DNA of 64,000 nt from Janibacter alkaliphilus (GTDB lineage Bacteria > Actinomycetota > Actinomycetes > Actinomycetales > Dermatophilaceae), in contig NZ_JACBZX010000001.1 of the NCBI RefSeq assembly GCF_013408565.1, positions 1,798,001 to 1,862,000 on the forward strand, written 5' to 3'. Positions 50,993-59,814 of this stretch are shown piece after piece (within the stretch, counting starts at the first letter, position 1; every line of letters begins with the position of its first letter). A program made the position numbers and the translations under genes. The notes under the pieces were generated by a model. The model made no database searches. It saw nothing but the letters and a program-made list of their open reading frames with translations, and was not told where the DNA came from.

Positions 50993-51697
50993 ATGGACGA
51001 CGACGCCCCGACCAGCGCACCCGCCGCGGACCTCGGCGACCGGGAACGGGAAGGGGTGATCGAGCTCCTCGGGGCCATCTCCTACGGCGCCATCGCCGGC
51101 TTCACCCGGCTGGCCGCAGACAGCGAGCTCTCCGACGACCTCGGGCTGAAGCGCGCGCTGGCCGGGATGGCGGTCACCGAGTTCCACAACCACGAGGCGC
51201 TGGTGGCGCACATCGAGCAGCTCGGCGGCGAGCCGAACGCGGCGATGGACCCCTTCCGGGAGGCCTTCGACGCCTTCCACCGGCGCACCCGACCGCGCGA
51301 CCTCGTCGAGGGGTTGGTCAAGGCCTACATCGGGGACGGCATCGCCAACGACTTCTTCCTCGAGATCGCGCGCTACGTCGACCCGGAGAGCCGGGCGATC
51401 ATCGAGCGGGCGGCGGCCAAGGACACCGACACCGAGGTCATCGTCGAGGCGGTGCGCAGCCGGATCCGGGCGAACCGACGGCTGGCCGGGCCGCTGGCGC
51501 TGTGGGGCCGCCGGCTGGTCGGCGAGGCGCTGACCCAGGGGCAGGTCGTCGCCGGCCAGCGCGAGGCCCTGGCCGAGCTTGTGCTGGGGCTGAGCCACGA
51601 CCGCCCGGGCGCGGACCTGGCCGAGATGGCCCAGATCATGGAGCGGCTCACCGACGCCCACCAGCGGCGGATGGGGCGGCTGGGCCTGCACGCCTGA
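50993..51697 (+). CDS. ferritin-like fold protein
   Basis: 234-residue helical protein of the ferritin-like group found next to rhlE in actinobacteria (compare Rv3210c). Four helices carry the Glu/His pattern of such proteins (GAISYGAIAGFTRLAADSEL, MAVTEFHNHEALVAHIEQLG, LVKAYIGDGIANDFFLEIARYVD); distant similarity to the tRNA hydroxylase MiaE type is possible. The EFHNHE segment could bind metal, but a full di-iron site cannot be confirmed by eye. The ATG lies 7 nt after TAGGCT (50980-50985), leaderless type. Divergent from the helicase gene. The function is unknown. Confidence 0.75.
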   Translation: MDDDAPTSAPAADLGDREREGVIELLGAISYGAIAGFTRLAADSELSDDLGLKRALAGMAVTEFHNHEALVAHIEQLGGEPNAAMDPFREAFDAFHRRTRPRDLVEGLVKAYIGDGIANDFFLEIARYVDPESRAIIERAAAKDTDTEVIVEAVRSRIRANRRLAGPLALWGRRLVGEALTQGQVVAGQREALAELVLGLSHDRPGADLAEMAQIMERLTDAHQRRMGRLGLHA

Positions 51698-51794
51698 CGC
51701 GGCGCGCGACGGGGTCACCACGACGGGGCGGCGTACCGACCGGAGCGCGACGAGCGGATCACGACGACTGCGCGCAGGACGACTGCGCGCACGA

Positions 51795-51834
51795 CGACGG
51801 GGTCGGCCGCGAGGTATCGCGGCCGACCCCGTCG
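51795..51834. terminator. strong hairpin between ferritin-like and GlsB genes
   Basis: Perfect 18-bp arms (CGACGGGGTCGGCCGCGA) around a GGTA loop. It lies between convergent genes, about 100 bp after the ferritin-like stop. Just before it a 14-bp unit, GACGACTGCGCGCA, is repeated in tandem (51764-51791). Confidence 0.75.
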
Positions 51835-51877
51835 GCGGTGCTGGTGGGGGCGGTGCCGCGCCAGGGTGCGGTGCGCC

Positions 51878-52147
51878 TCAGGTCTGCTTGCGACCGATCA
51901 GCGAGCCGTAGGCGACGATGAGCAGCGCGGCGACCGCGACCCCCGCGAAGAACGGGATGATCTCGAAGCCGCCGTTCTCGTTGTCGTAGCCGAGCTGGTA
52001 GACCAGCCAGGAGCCGACGAGCGAGCCGAGGATGCCGAGGATGATGGTGACGAGCACCGAGATGCTCTGCTTGCCGGGCAGCACCAGCCGCGCCAGGGCG
52101 CCGATGATCGCGCCGCCGATGATCGCGCCGAGGACGGTTGTGATCAC
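51878..52147 (-). CDS. GlsB/YeaQ/YmgE family small membrane protein
   Basis: 89-residue protein with three membrane helices rich in Gly (VLGAIIGGAIIGALARLVL, ISVLVTIILGILGSLVGSWLV, PFFAGVAVAALLIVAYGSLIG), the typical pattern of transglycosylase-associated/GlsB stress proteins. The true role of the family is not known. GTG start after a good AAAGGAG. A TAGGTT box lies about 70 bp upstream on the minus strand. Confidence 0.88.
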   Translation of the reverse strand: MITTVLGAIIGGAIIGALARLVLPGKQSISVLVTIILGILGSLVGSWLVYQLGYDNENGGFEIIPFFAGVAVAALLIVAYGSLIGRKQT

Positions 52148-52273
52148 GATCGTCTCCTTTCATCCGCCCGGACTGTCGTCCGGGCGCGGCCCGGACCACC
52201 CGGGCTGCGCCGGACAACCTAGCGCTCAACCACCCTTCGCACCCCGTCTGACCTGCACAGACGGCGTGTCGGC

Positions 52274-52492
52274 TCAGGCGCCGAAACCCACCCGGCCGCG
52301 GCTCGGCTCGCCGACCTCGATGTAGCCCAGGGCGCCGGCCGGGACGCTCACCCGACGACCGCGCTCGTCGGTCAGCACCAGGTGCCCGCCCTCGAGCGCG
52401 CTCTGGATGGCTGCCTCGATCTCGCTCTGCTCGCCGGCGGCGTCGATGACGATCTCGCGGGCGACGTTCTGCACGCCGATCTTGACCTCCAC
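52274..52492 (-). CDS. DUF3107 protein
   Basis: 72-residue protein of the actinobacterial DUF3107 family (VKIGVQNVAREIVIDAAGEQ, then GALGYIEVGEPSRGRVGFG). Small beta-rich protein, function unknown; mycobacterial Rv3208A is the equivalent. GTG start with AGGAG 6 nt upstream. It follows the TetR gene on the same strand, as in mycobacteria, separated by 46 bp. Confidence 0.9.
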   Translation of the reverse strand: MEVKIGVQNVAREIVIDAAGEQSEIEAAIQSALEGGHLVLTDERGRRVSVPAGALGYIEVGEPSRGRVGFGA

Positions 52493-52538
52493 GGTGGTCT
52501 CCTCTCGCTGGGGTGGCTACGGCTTCGCAGCCATCGTG

Positions 52539-53201
52539 TCAGGCGCCGCCGACGGCCTCGTCGGCGGTGGTCGCCGTGATCGCGTCCGGGGACTCCTTGG
52601 GCGGGAAGGAGCCGATCCCGCGCCAGGCCAGCCGTCCCGCGGCCAGCGCGGCCGTCTCGAGGTCCATGCCCCCGGGGTGGCTCAGCCAGGCGCGGGCCGA
52701 GACCTGGGACATCCCGGCCAGGCCCACCCCGAGCAGGGTGGCCAGCTCGGCCGGCAGCCCGGTGTCCTGGGCGATCCGGGCGGCGATCCCGTCGGCGACC
52801 TGCGCCTCCAGCGCGTCCAGGCGGTGGCGCACCCCCGGGTCGTTGGTCAGGTCGGACTCGAAGACCAGCCGGAAGGCGAAGCCCTCGTCGCCGACGAAGC
52901 GGAAGAAGGCCCGGATCGTCGCGTAGACCCGCTCCTTGTGGGTCCCGGGGGTCTCCAGCGCCTCCAGCACGAGCGCCTCGAGCCGGTCGCACTGCTCGTC
53001 CAGCAGCGCCGTGTAGAGCTCCAGCTTGCCCGGGAAGTGCTGGTAGAGCACCGGTTTGGAGACGCCCGCCTCCTCGGCGATGTCCTCCATGGCGGTGGCG
53101 TGGTAGCCCTTGTCCACGAAGACGGTCAGGGCCGCGCCGAGCAGCTGCGCTCGGCGCTGGGCGCGAGGCATCCGCTGCACGCGCGGGGTGGGGGCAGTCA
53201 T
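52539..53201 (-). CDS. TetR-family transcriptional regulator
   Basis: 220-residue TetR regulator: the DNA-binding domain (about 15-65) reads RRAQLLGAALTVFVDKGYHATAMEDIAEEAGVSKPVLYQHFPGK, followed by a helical ligand-binding domain. It corresponds by position to Rv3208, next to DUF3107. ATG 53201 follows GGGAGA at 7 nt. A longer in-frame start at 53837 runs antisense through adnA and is rejected. It is divergent from adnA with a 109-bp gap, so it may control itself and the adnAB operon; no clear dyad was found there. Confidence 0.9.
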   Translation of the reverse strand: MTAPTPRVQRMPRAQRRAQLLGAALTVFVDKGYHATAMEDIAEEAGVSKPVLYQHFPGKLELYTALLDEQCDRLEALVLEALETPGTHKERVYATIRAFFRFVGDEGFAFRLVFESDLTNDPGVRHRLDALEAQVADGIAARIAQDTGLPAELATLLGVGLAGMSQVSARAWLSHPGGMDLETAALAAGRLAWRGIGSFPPKESPDAITATTADEAVGGA

Positions 53202-53310
53202 GCGTATCTCCCGACTGTGGTCCGGGTCACGCATCCTACCGACGGGTACCGCCGCGGTCCTGGCGGGGTTGGCCCCGGTGGTTGTCGGTCCCGGGTGATG
53301 GGATGTCGAC

Positions 53311-56300
53311 ATGTCCACCACGGTCCGCCTCGCCACCACCGGCCCGGCCGTCGGCGCACCCGCCGACGCCGCCGTGGCCGAGCTGCTCGACCCCGAGCAG
53401 GCGGGCGCGGTGGCTGCCCGGGGTCGGCTGGTCCGGGTGCTCGGCGGCCCCGGCACCGGCACGAGCACGGTGGCGGTCGGGTGCGTCGTGGACCGGGTCC
53501 GGCGGGGCGAGCGGCGGCTGGACGAGATCGTCCTCATCGGCCCCACCCGCCAGGCGGCGGCGCGGCTGCGCGACGCGGTCACCGCGCGCACCGGGGGGAC
53601 CGGCACCCGGCCCCGCGCCCGGACCATGGCCAGCCTCGGCTTCGGCATCCTCCGCCAGCAGGCGAGCCTCCAGGGCCGGCCCGTGCCCCGGCTGCTGAGC
53701 GGCGCCGACCAGGACGTGGTGATCGGCGACCTGCTCGCCGGGCACGCCGCCGGGGAGGGCGCTCCCGGCTGGCCGCCGGGGGTGGCGGAGGCGCTGGGCA
53801 CCCGCGGCTTCCGGGACGAGCTGCGGGACCTGCTCATGCGCTCGGTCGAGCACGGTCTGGGCCCGGCGGACCTGGCCCGGCTCGGCGAGGTGCACGACCG
53901 CCCGGAGTGGGTCGCCGCCGCCCGGGTCGCCGCGGAGTACGACGAGGTGACCGCGCTCTCCCGGCCGGGCGCCTACGACCCGGCCTGGGTGCTCACCGCG
54001 GCCGCCGACCTGCTCGAGGACGACCCGGAGGCGGCGGACCGGGTCGCCGCCGAGCTGCGCTGCGTCGTCGTCGACGACGCCCAGGAGCTCACCGCCCCGG
54101 CGGCGCGGGTCCTGGGCATCCTCGCCGGGCTGGGTGCCGACCTGGTGCTGCTCGGCGACCCGGACGCGGCCGTGCAGACCTTCCGCGGGGCCCGGCCGGA
54201 GCACCTGGTCCAGGACTGGCCCGGGATCGACGGACCGACGCACGTGCTGCGCACCGGGCACCGGCTGCCCGCCGCGGTGGCGACTGCCGACGCCCGTGTG
54301 GTCAGCCGGATCGGCGCGCTCGGTGGTGGCGGGCAGCGCCCCCCGGCGGCGACGGCCGCGCCGGGCGAGGTCGAGGTGGCCGTGCTGCGCTCCTCGGCGC
54401 AGGAGGCGGCCTGGGTGGCGCAGGCGCTGCGCCGGGCCCGCCTCGTCGACGGGGTGCCATGGTCCGAGCTCGCCGTGGTGGTCCGCGGAGCCGGCCGCCT
54501 CGGCACGCTGCGCCGGGTGCTCGCCGCGCGGGGCGTGCCGGTGGACAGCCCCGCGGGAGAGTCGCCGGTGCACGAGGAGCCGGCTGCCCGGCCCCTGCTG
54601 ACGCTGCTGCGGATCTGCCTGGACCTGGCCCAGCACGGCCGGCCACCGGTCGTCGAGGACGTCGTCGACGTGCTGACCAGCCCGCTGCTGGGCAGCGACG
54701 CCGTGGCCCTGCGTCGGGCCCGGCGGGTGCTGCGCGCCGCCGAGCTGGAGTCAGGGGGCGGGCGCACCAGCGACGAGCTGCTCACCAGCGCCGTCACCGA
54801 CCCGACCCTGCTGGTGATGCACGGCCCCGAGGTCGCCCCGCTGGCCCGCCTGGCAGCCGTCGTGGCGGCCGGTGTCGCGGCCGCCCGGGTCGACGAGGAC
54901 GGTCGGTGGGCGGCCGGGGTCACCGGGGAGAGCGTGCTGTGGGACCTGTGGTCGGCGGTCGGGATGGCCGACGCCTGGCGGGAGCAGGCGCTGGCCGGGG
55001 GAGCGGCCGGACGCCGGGCCGACCGGCTGCTCGACGCGGTGGTGGCCCTGCTCGACGCGGCCGCGGCGCACCAGGACGCGCTGCCGGCCGCCGGACCCGA
55101 CTCATTCCTCGCCGCCGTCGGGTCCAGCGCGGTGGCCGCCGACTCGCTGGCCGCCCGCGGCGACGCCTCGGGGACCGTGGCCCTGCTCACCCCGCAGTCG
55201 GCGGCCGGGCGCCAGTGGCGCCGGGTGGTCGTCGCCGGGGTGCAGGAGGGCGTCTGGCCGGACCTGCGGCTGCGCGGGTCGCTGCTCGGCTCCGAGCACC
55301 TCGTCGACGTGCTCACCGGGCGGGACGTCGGGGTGCGGGCGGCCCGGGAGAAGGTGCGCGACGACGAGACCCGGCTGCTGCACGTCGCGCTGACCCGAGC
55401 CACCGAGAGCGTGCACGTGACCGCGGTGAGCTCCGAGGACGAGCAGCCCTCGGTCTACCTCGACCTGATCGACCCGCGGGGCCCCGACGCCGGTGCCCGG
55501 CCGAGCGTCGAGGCGCCGCTGCAGCTGGACCTCGTCGGCGTGGTCGCCCGGCTCCGCCAGTACCTGGCCGGACCGGCAGACGTCGCCGCGGCGGCCGCCC
55601 GGCGGCTGACGGACCTGCACCGGGCCGGGGTGCGTGGCGCCGACCCTGCGTCCTGGTGGGCGTTGCGCGGTCTCAGCGACGACCGCCCCGTCCGACCGGC
55701 GGACGCGCTGGTGCCGGTGAGCCCCTCACGGGTCGAGGGCTACCAGCGCTGCCCGCTGCGCTGGTTGCTCACCAGCAGCGGCGGCGACGGGGTGGGCCAC
55801 GTCTCCTCCGAGCTGGGCACGCTCATCCACGCGGTCGCCGAGGAGCTCGGGGACGTGCCCGAGGAGGACATCCGCGACGAGATCGACCGGCGCTGGCCAC
55901 AGCTCGGCCAGCGCCCCGGCTGGGTCGCCGACCAGAACCTCGCCCGGGCGCACGCGATGGGCCGGTGGCTGGCCCGCTACTACCGGCAGGCGGCCGGCAG
56001 CGGGTGGACGAAGGTGGGCGCCGAGGTCCCCTTCGCGGTGGAGGTGGGCCGGGCGCGCCTGGCCGGGCGGGTGGACCGGGTCGAGCGCGACCCCGACGGC
56101 CGGCTGCGGGTGGTCGACTACAAGACAGGCTCGAGCGCCCCGACGAAGCCCGAGCTCGCCGTGCACCCGCAGCTGGGCACCTACCAGGTGGCCGTCGAGG
56201 CGGGCGGCTTCCCGGCGCTGGGGCGGGAGAGCGGCGGTGCCGCCATCGTCAACCTCGGCAAGGCGGCCAACCCGAGCAACACCGTCATGCCGCAGCCGCC

Positions 56301-56469
56301 GACCGGCGAGGCCGACGACCCCGCCTGGGCGCAGCGCCTGGTCGCCGAGACGGCCGAGGGGATGGCCGCGGCGCGCTTCGTGGCCCGGCCGGACGAGGGG
56401 AAGGTGTGCGGCACGTGCCCGGTGCGCACCTCCTGCCCTGCTCGCGACGAGGGGATGATGCTGCGATGA
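53311..56469 (+). CDS. adnA: AdnA subunit of the AdnAB helicase-nuclease
   Basis: 1052-residue subunit of the actinobacterial double-strand-break resection machine. The N-terminal UvrD-like motor (about 20-750) has a degenerate P-loop, GGPGTGTSTV, with Thr in place of the lysine of GKT/S, so ATP hydrolysis here is unlikely. The C-terminal nuclease domain (about 810-1050) has the RecB-type motif VVDYKTGSS and the four cysteines of an AddB-like iron-sulfur staple: one in YQRCPLRW and three in VCGTCPVRTSC. The length equals mycobacterial AdnA (about 1050). ATG 53311 has no clear Shine-Dalgarno. The stop overlaps adnB (ATGA). Confidence 0.92.
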   Translation: MSTTVRLATTGPAVGAPADAAVAELLDPEQAGAVAARGRLVRVLGGPGTGTSTVAVGCVVDRVRRGERRLDEIVLIGPTRQAAARLRDAVTARTGGTGTRPRARTMASLGFGILRQQASLQGRPVPRLLSGADQDVVIGDLLAGHAAGEGAPGWPPGVAEALGTRGFRDELRDLLMRSVEHGLGPADLARLGEVHDRPEWVAAARVAAEYDEVTALSRPGAYDPAWVLTAAADLLEDDPEAADRVAAELRCVVVDDAQELTAPAARVLGILAGLGADLVLLGDPDAAVQTFRGARPEHLVQDWPGIDGPTHVLRTGHRLPAAVATADARVVSRIGALGGGGQRPPAATAAPGEVEVAVLRSSAQEAAWVAQALRRARLVDGVPWSELAVVVRGAGRLGTLRRVLAARGVPVDSPAGESPVHEEPAARPLLTLLRICLDLAQHGRPPVVEDVVDVLTSPLLGSDAVALRRARRVLRAAELESGGGRTSDELLTSAVTDPTLLVMHGPEVAPLARLAAVVAAGVAAARVDEDGRWAAGVTGESVLWDLWSAVGMADAWREQALAGGAAGRRADRLLDAVVALLDAAAAHQDALPAAGPDSFLAAVGSSAVAADSLAARGDASGTVALLTPQSAAGRQWRRVVVAGVQEGVWPDLRLRGSLLGSEHLVDVLTGRDVGVRAAREKVRDDETRLLHVALTRATESVHVTAVSSEDEQPSVYLDLIDPRGPDAGARPSVEAPLQLDLVGVVARLRQYLAGPADVAAAAARRLTDLHRAGVRGADPASWWALRGLSDDRPVRPADALVPVSPSRVEGYQRCPLRWLLTSSGGDGVGHVSSELGTLIHAVAEELGDVPEEDIRDEIDRRWPQLGQRPGWVADQNLARAHAMGRWLARYYRQAAGSGWTKVGAEVPFAVEVGRARLAGRVDRVERDPDGRLRVVDYKTGSSAPTKPELAVHPQLGTYQVAVEAGGFPALGRESGGAAIVNLGKAANPSNTVMPQPPTGEADDPAWAQRLVAETAEGMAAARFVARPDEGKVCGTCPVRTSCPARDEGMMLR

Positions 56470-59400
56470 GCGAGCAGCTGCCGCTGCTGCACAACGACGA
56501 GGACGTCGCGACGCGGCGACCGCAGGAGCCGTGGATCGACGCCGTCGGCCTGAGTCGCGCGCTCGGGCAGGCGCACCCGCCGACCGCCGAGCAGCAGGCG
56601 GTCATCGAGGCGCCGCTGGAGCCGACCCTCGTGGTGGCCGGGGCCGGCTCCGGCAAGACCGAGACGATGACGGCCCGTGTCGTCTGGCTCGTGGCCAACG
56701 GGTTCGTCCAGCCCGACGAGGTGCTCGGGCTGACCTTCACCCGCAAGGCCGCCGGCGAGCTGGCCGAGCGGATCGGCGCCCGGCTGGACCGCCTCGCCGC
56801 GTCCGGCCTGAGCGTCCCCACGGCGCCCGCTGACGGGCTCGCCGCGGCGCCGACGGTCAGCACGTACCACGCCTACGCCGGCAGCGTGGTGCGCGAGCAC
56901 GCGCTGCGCCTGGGGCACGAGCGGGACGCCCGGCTGCTGTCCGAGGCGGCGGCCTGGCAGCTGGCCCACGAGGTGGTCGTCGGCTACGACGGCCCGATGG
57001 AGGGGGTGGACTGGGTCGAGAGCACGGTGACCGGCATGGTTGTCGCCCTCTCCGGCGAGCTCGCCGAGCACCTGCGCACGCCCGAGGAGATGCAGGCTCA
57101 CCTGCGGGCGCTCGCCGACCGCTGGGAGTCGGTGGGCGAGCGCGCCGAGAAGGCCCCGACCAAGGGCTTCCTCGGAGAGATCCCGCCGCTGCGGGCACGC
57201 GCCGCGGTGCTGCCGATCGTCGCGCGGTACCGCGAGGTGAAGCGGGCCCGCGGGGTGCTCGACTTCGCCGACCAGATGGCCCTGGCGGCCCGCCTGGCGC
57301 AGGAGGTCCCGCAGATCGGGGAGCAGGAGCGGGACCGCTTCCGGGTGGTCCTGCTGGATGAGTTCCAGGACACCTCCGAGGCCCAGCTGACCCTGATGAC
57401 CGGTCTCTTCGCCCCGCACGGTCGAGCCTCGGGCGGGATCACGGCGGTCGGTGACCCGCACCAGTCGATCTACGCCTGGCGCGGGGCCAGCGCCACCACG
57501 CTGGGCGCCTTCGCCGAGCGCTTCGGCGCGCGGCGCCTGGCGCTGGGCACGAGCTGGCGCAACGACACGAGCATCCTCGAGGCGGCCAACGTGGTCGCCG
57601 ACGAGCTGCGTGCCGGCGCCCCCGTGCCGGTGCCGCAGCTGAGCGCCCGGCCGGACGCGCCCCGCGGGGAGGTCACCGTCGCGCGGGTGGCGACCGCGGC
57701 GGAGGAGGCCGACCTGGTGGCCCGGTTCATCGCCGAGCGCCGTGGCCAGCGACGCACCGCGGCGGTGCTGTGCCGCAAGCGCAGCCAGTTCACCTCGGTG
57801 GTGGAGGCGCTGGTCGCCCACGACCTGCCCTACGAGGTGGTCGGTCTCGGCGGCCTGCTGCTGACCAGCGAGGTCAGCGACGTCGTCGCCCTGCTCAGCG
57901 TGGTGCAGGACCCGGCCCGGGGGGACCGGCTGATGCGGCTGCTCACCGGACCCACCTGCCGCCTCGGCGCCGCCGACATCGCCGGGCTCGGCGGTCGGGC
58001 GCGCGAGCTCTCGCCGCGCCGGGACCGCAGCGCCGGCACCGACCTCGCGCCCGACTCTGCCGACGGGGTCACCATCGTCGACGCCCTCGACGACCTCCCG
58101 GCGCCGGGCTGGCAGGGCCCCGGCGGAGAGACGATCAGCGAGACGGCGCTGACCCGGCTGGCCGCCCTGGCCGGCACCATCCGCCAGCTCCGCGGCCTGG
58201 CCGGTCTGCCGCTGCCCGACCTCGTCGGCGAGGCGGAGCGCGCGCTGGGCGTCGACATCGAGGTGCTGGCCCGCCCGGGGTGGTCACCGGGTGCCGCGAG
58301 AGCGCACCTGGACGCCTTCGCCGACGTCGCGGCCGGGTTCGCGGCCGGGGCCGACCGGCCGACGCTCGGCGGCTTCGTGGACTGGGTCGAGGCGGCCATC
58401 GAGCAGGAGCGTGGTCTCGACAAGCCGGTCGTCGACCCCACCCCGGAGGCCGTGCAGGTGCTCACCTGCCATGCCGCGAAGGGGCTCGAGTGGGACGTCG
58501 TCGCGGTGCCGGGCCTCGTCGAGGGCACCTTCCCGGCGCACTCGGCCCGGGTCACCCCGGACAAGGAGACCGGGGGCTGGAAGATCGGGAGCCCCACCGA
58601 CCGCGGCTGGCTGGCCGGGGTCGACGGCGGGGTGCCCTACCCGCTGCGGGGCGACCGGGCCGGGCTGCCCGAGCTGGACGTCTCCGGGGCCACCCCGAAG
58701 GAGGTGACCACGGCGATCGAGGACTTCCGGCGGGCCGGCGGCGAGCACGCGGTCGTCGAGGAGCGCCGCCTGGCCTACGTCGCGCTGACCCGCGCGCGGC
58801 ACGACCTGCTGCTCGTGTCGGCGCAGTGGGCGAGCGCGCAGGCCCCGCGGATGCCCTCACGGTTCTTCACCGAGGTGGCCGCGCTGCCCGGGGTCACCCG
58901 CCGCGGCGAGCTGCCGGCGGACGCCATGCCCGACGGCGGGGAGACCAACCCCGCCTTCGCCGAGCTGCACGCGGTGCCCTGGCCGCCGGAGACCCCGGCC
59001 GCGCCGGCGGACGAGGTGGCCGCGCTCGAACGGGCACGTGGACGGTTCGAGGAGCAGACCTCGCCTGGGACAGCAGAACCCGCCGCGGTGACCAGCCGCT
59101 ACGCCGCGCTCGACGCGCAGATCACCGCCCTGCTGGCCGAGCGCGAGGAGCGTCGGCGCGGTGGTGACGTGGAGATCGCCCTCCCCGCGCACCTGTCCAC
59201 GTCCGACCTGGTCGCGCTGGCCGCGGACCGGGCTGCCTTCGCCGCCGAGCTGCGCCGTCCGATGCCGCGCCGGCCGCAGCCGGCCGGACGGCGGGGGACC
59301 GCCTTCCACGCCTGGGTCGAGGAGCACTACGGGCGGGCCGCGATGGTCGACGTGCTGGAGCTGCCCGGCAGCGCGGACGCCGACCTCGACGACGGCGAGC

Positions 59401-59759
59401 TGGCCGGCATGCAGCGGCGCTTCCTGGACAGCCCGTGGGCGCAGCGGACGCCGCTGGAGGTCGAGCTGAGCCTGGAGACGGTCGTCGCCGGCCGGGCGGT
59501 GCGCGGGCGGGTGGACGCCGTCTTCCGCGACGAGGACGGCGGGGTGACGGTCGTGGACTGGAAGACCGGCGTCCCCCCGACCGGGGCGCAGGCACGGGCC
59601 CGGGCCGTCCAGCTGTCCGCCTACGTCCTGGCCTACGCGCGCTGGGCCGAGCTGCCGGTGGACCGGGTGCGCGCCGCCTTCTTCTACGCGGGCACCGGGG
59701 AGACCCGGGCGCCGGAGCTGCTCGGCGAGGACGAGATCGCGGCGCTCCTCACGGGGTAG
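56466..59759 (+). CDS. adnB: AdnB subunit of the AdnAB helicase-nuclease, lead motor
   Basis: 1097-residue superfamily I helicase-nuclease. Motor motifs are intact: Q motif (TAEQQAVIE), Walker A GAGSGKTET, Ia LTFTRKAAGEL, II VLLDEFQDTSE, III VGDPHQSIYAWRGA, V VLTCHAAKGLEWDVV and VI YVALTRARHDLLLV. The C-terminal RecB-like nuclease has VVDWKTGVPPTG with catalytic Asp and Lys. Together with AdnA it resects DNA ends before RecA loading. The contrast with AdnA's broken P-loop fits the known division of labour in mycobacteria, where AdnB drives unwinding. It is co-translated with adnA by a 4-bp overlap. Confidence 0.93.
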   Translation: MSEQLPLLHNDEDVATRRPQEPWIDAVGLSRALGQAHPPTAEQQAVIEAPLEPTLVVAGAGSGKTETMTARVVWLVANGFVQPDEVLGLTFTRKAAGELAERIGARLDRLAASGLSVPTAPADGLAAAPTVSTYHAYAGSVVREHALRLGHERDARLLSEAAAWQLAHEVVVGYDGPMEGVDWVESTVTGMVVALSGELAEHLRTPEEMQAHLRALADRWESVGERAEKAPTKGFLGEIPPLRARAAVLPIVARYREVKRARGVLDFADQMALAARLAQEVPQIGEQERDRFRVVLLDEFQDTSEAQLTLMTGLFAPHGRASGGITAVGDPHQSIYAWRGASATTLGAFAERFGARRLALGTSWRNDTSILEAANVVADELRAGAPVPVPQLSARPDAPRGEVTVARVATAAEEADLVARFIAERRGQRRTAAVLCRKRSQFTSVVEALVAHDLPYEVVGLGGLLLTSEVSDVVALLSVVQDPARGDRLMRLLTGPTCRLGAADIAGLGGRARELSPRRDRSAGTDLAPDSADGVTIVDALDDLPAPGWQGPGGETISETALTRLAALAGTIRQLRGLAGLPLPDLVGEAERALGVDIEVLARPGWSPGAARAHLDAFADVAAGFAAGADRPTLGGFVDWVEAAIEQERGLDKPVVDPTPEAVQVLTCHAAKGLEWDVVAVPGLVEGTFPAHSARVTPDKETGGWKIGSPTDRGWLAGVDGGVPYPLRGDRAGLPELDVSGATPKEVTTAIEDFRRAGGEHAVVEERRLAYVALTRARHDLLLVSAQWASAQAPRMPSRFFTEVAALPGVTRRGELPADAMPDGGETNPAFAELHAVPWPPETPAAPADEVAALERARGRFEEQTSPGTAEPAAVTSRYAALDAQITALLAEREERRRGGDVEIALPAHLSTSDLVALAADRAAFAAELRRPMPRRPQPAGRRGTAFHAWVEEHYGRAAMVDVLELPGSADADLDDGELAGMQRRFLDSPWAQRTPLEVELSLETVVAGRAVRGRVDAVFRDEDGGVTVVDWKTGVPPTGAQARARAVQLSAYVLAYARWAELPVDRVRAAFFYAGTGETRAPELLGEDEIAALLTG

Positions 59760-59784
59760 ATGCCGTCGCGGTCAGTGCCGGTGG

Positions 59785-59796
59785 GGGAGCGCTCCC
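59785..59796. terminator. short palindrome between convergent adnB and phosphotransferase genes
   Basis: GGGAGC-GCTCCC, 12-bp perfect palindrome 25 bp after the adnB stop, followed by a near copy (AGCGCTCTCGGG). A weak candidate terminator in a 55-bp convergent gap. Confidence 0.35.
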
Positions 59797-59814
59797 GGGT
59801 CAGCGCTCTCGGGA

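Noticed and set aside
52407..59759. A 2450-codon open frame across TetR, adnA and adnB, and other very long antisense frames (for example 24741-28589 minus, 9744-11696 plus)
   Set aside because: They are products of high G+C at third positions; the true genes in other frames have recognised domains and motifs. Only the AdnB part of the long frame is real.
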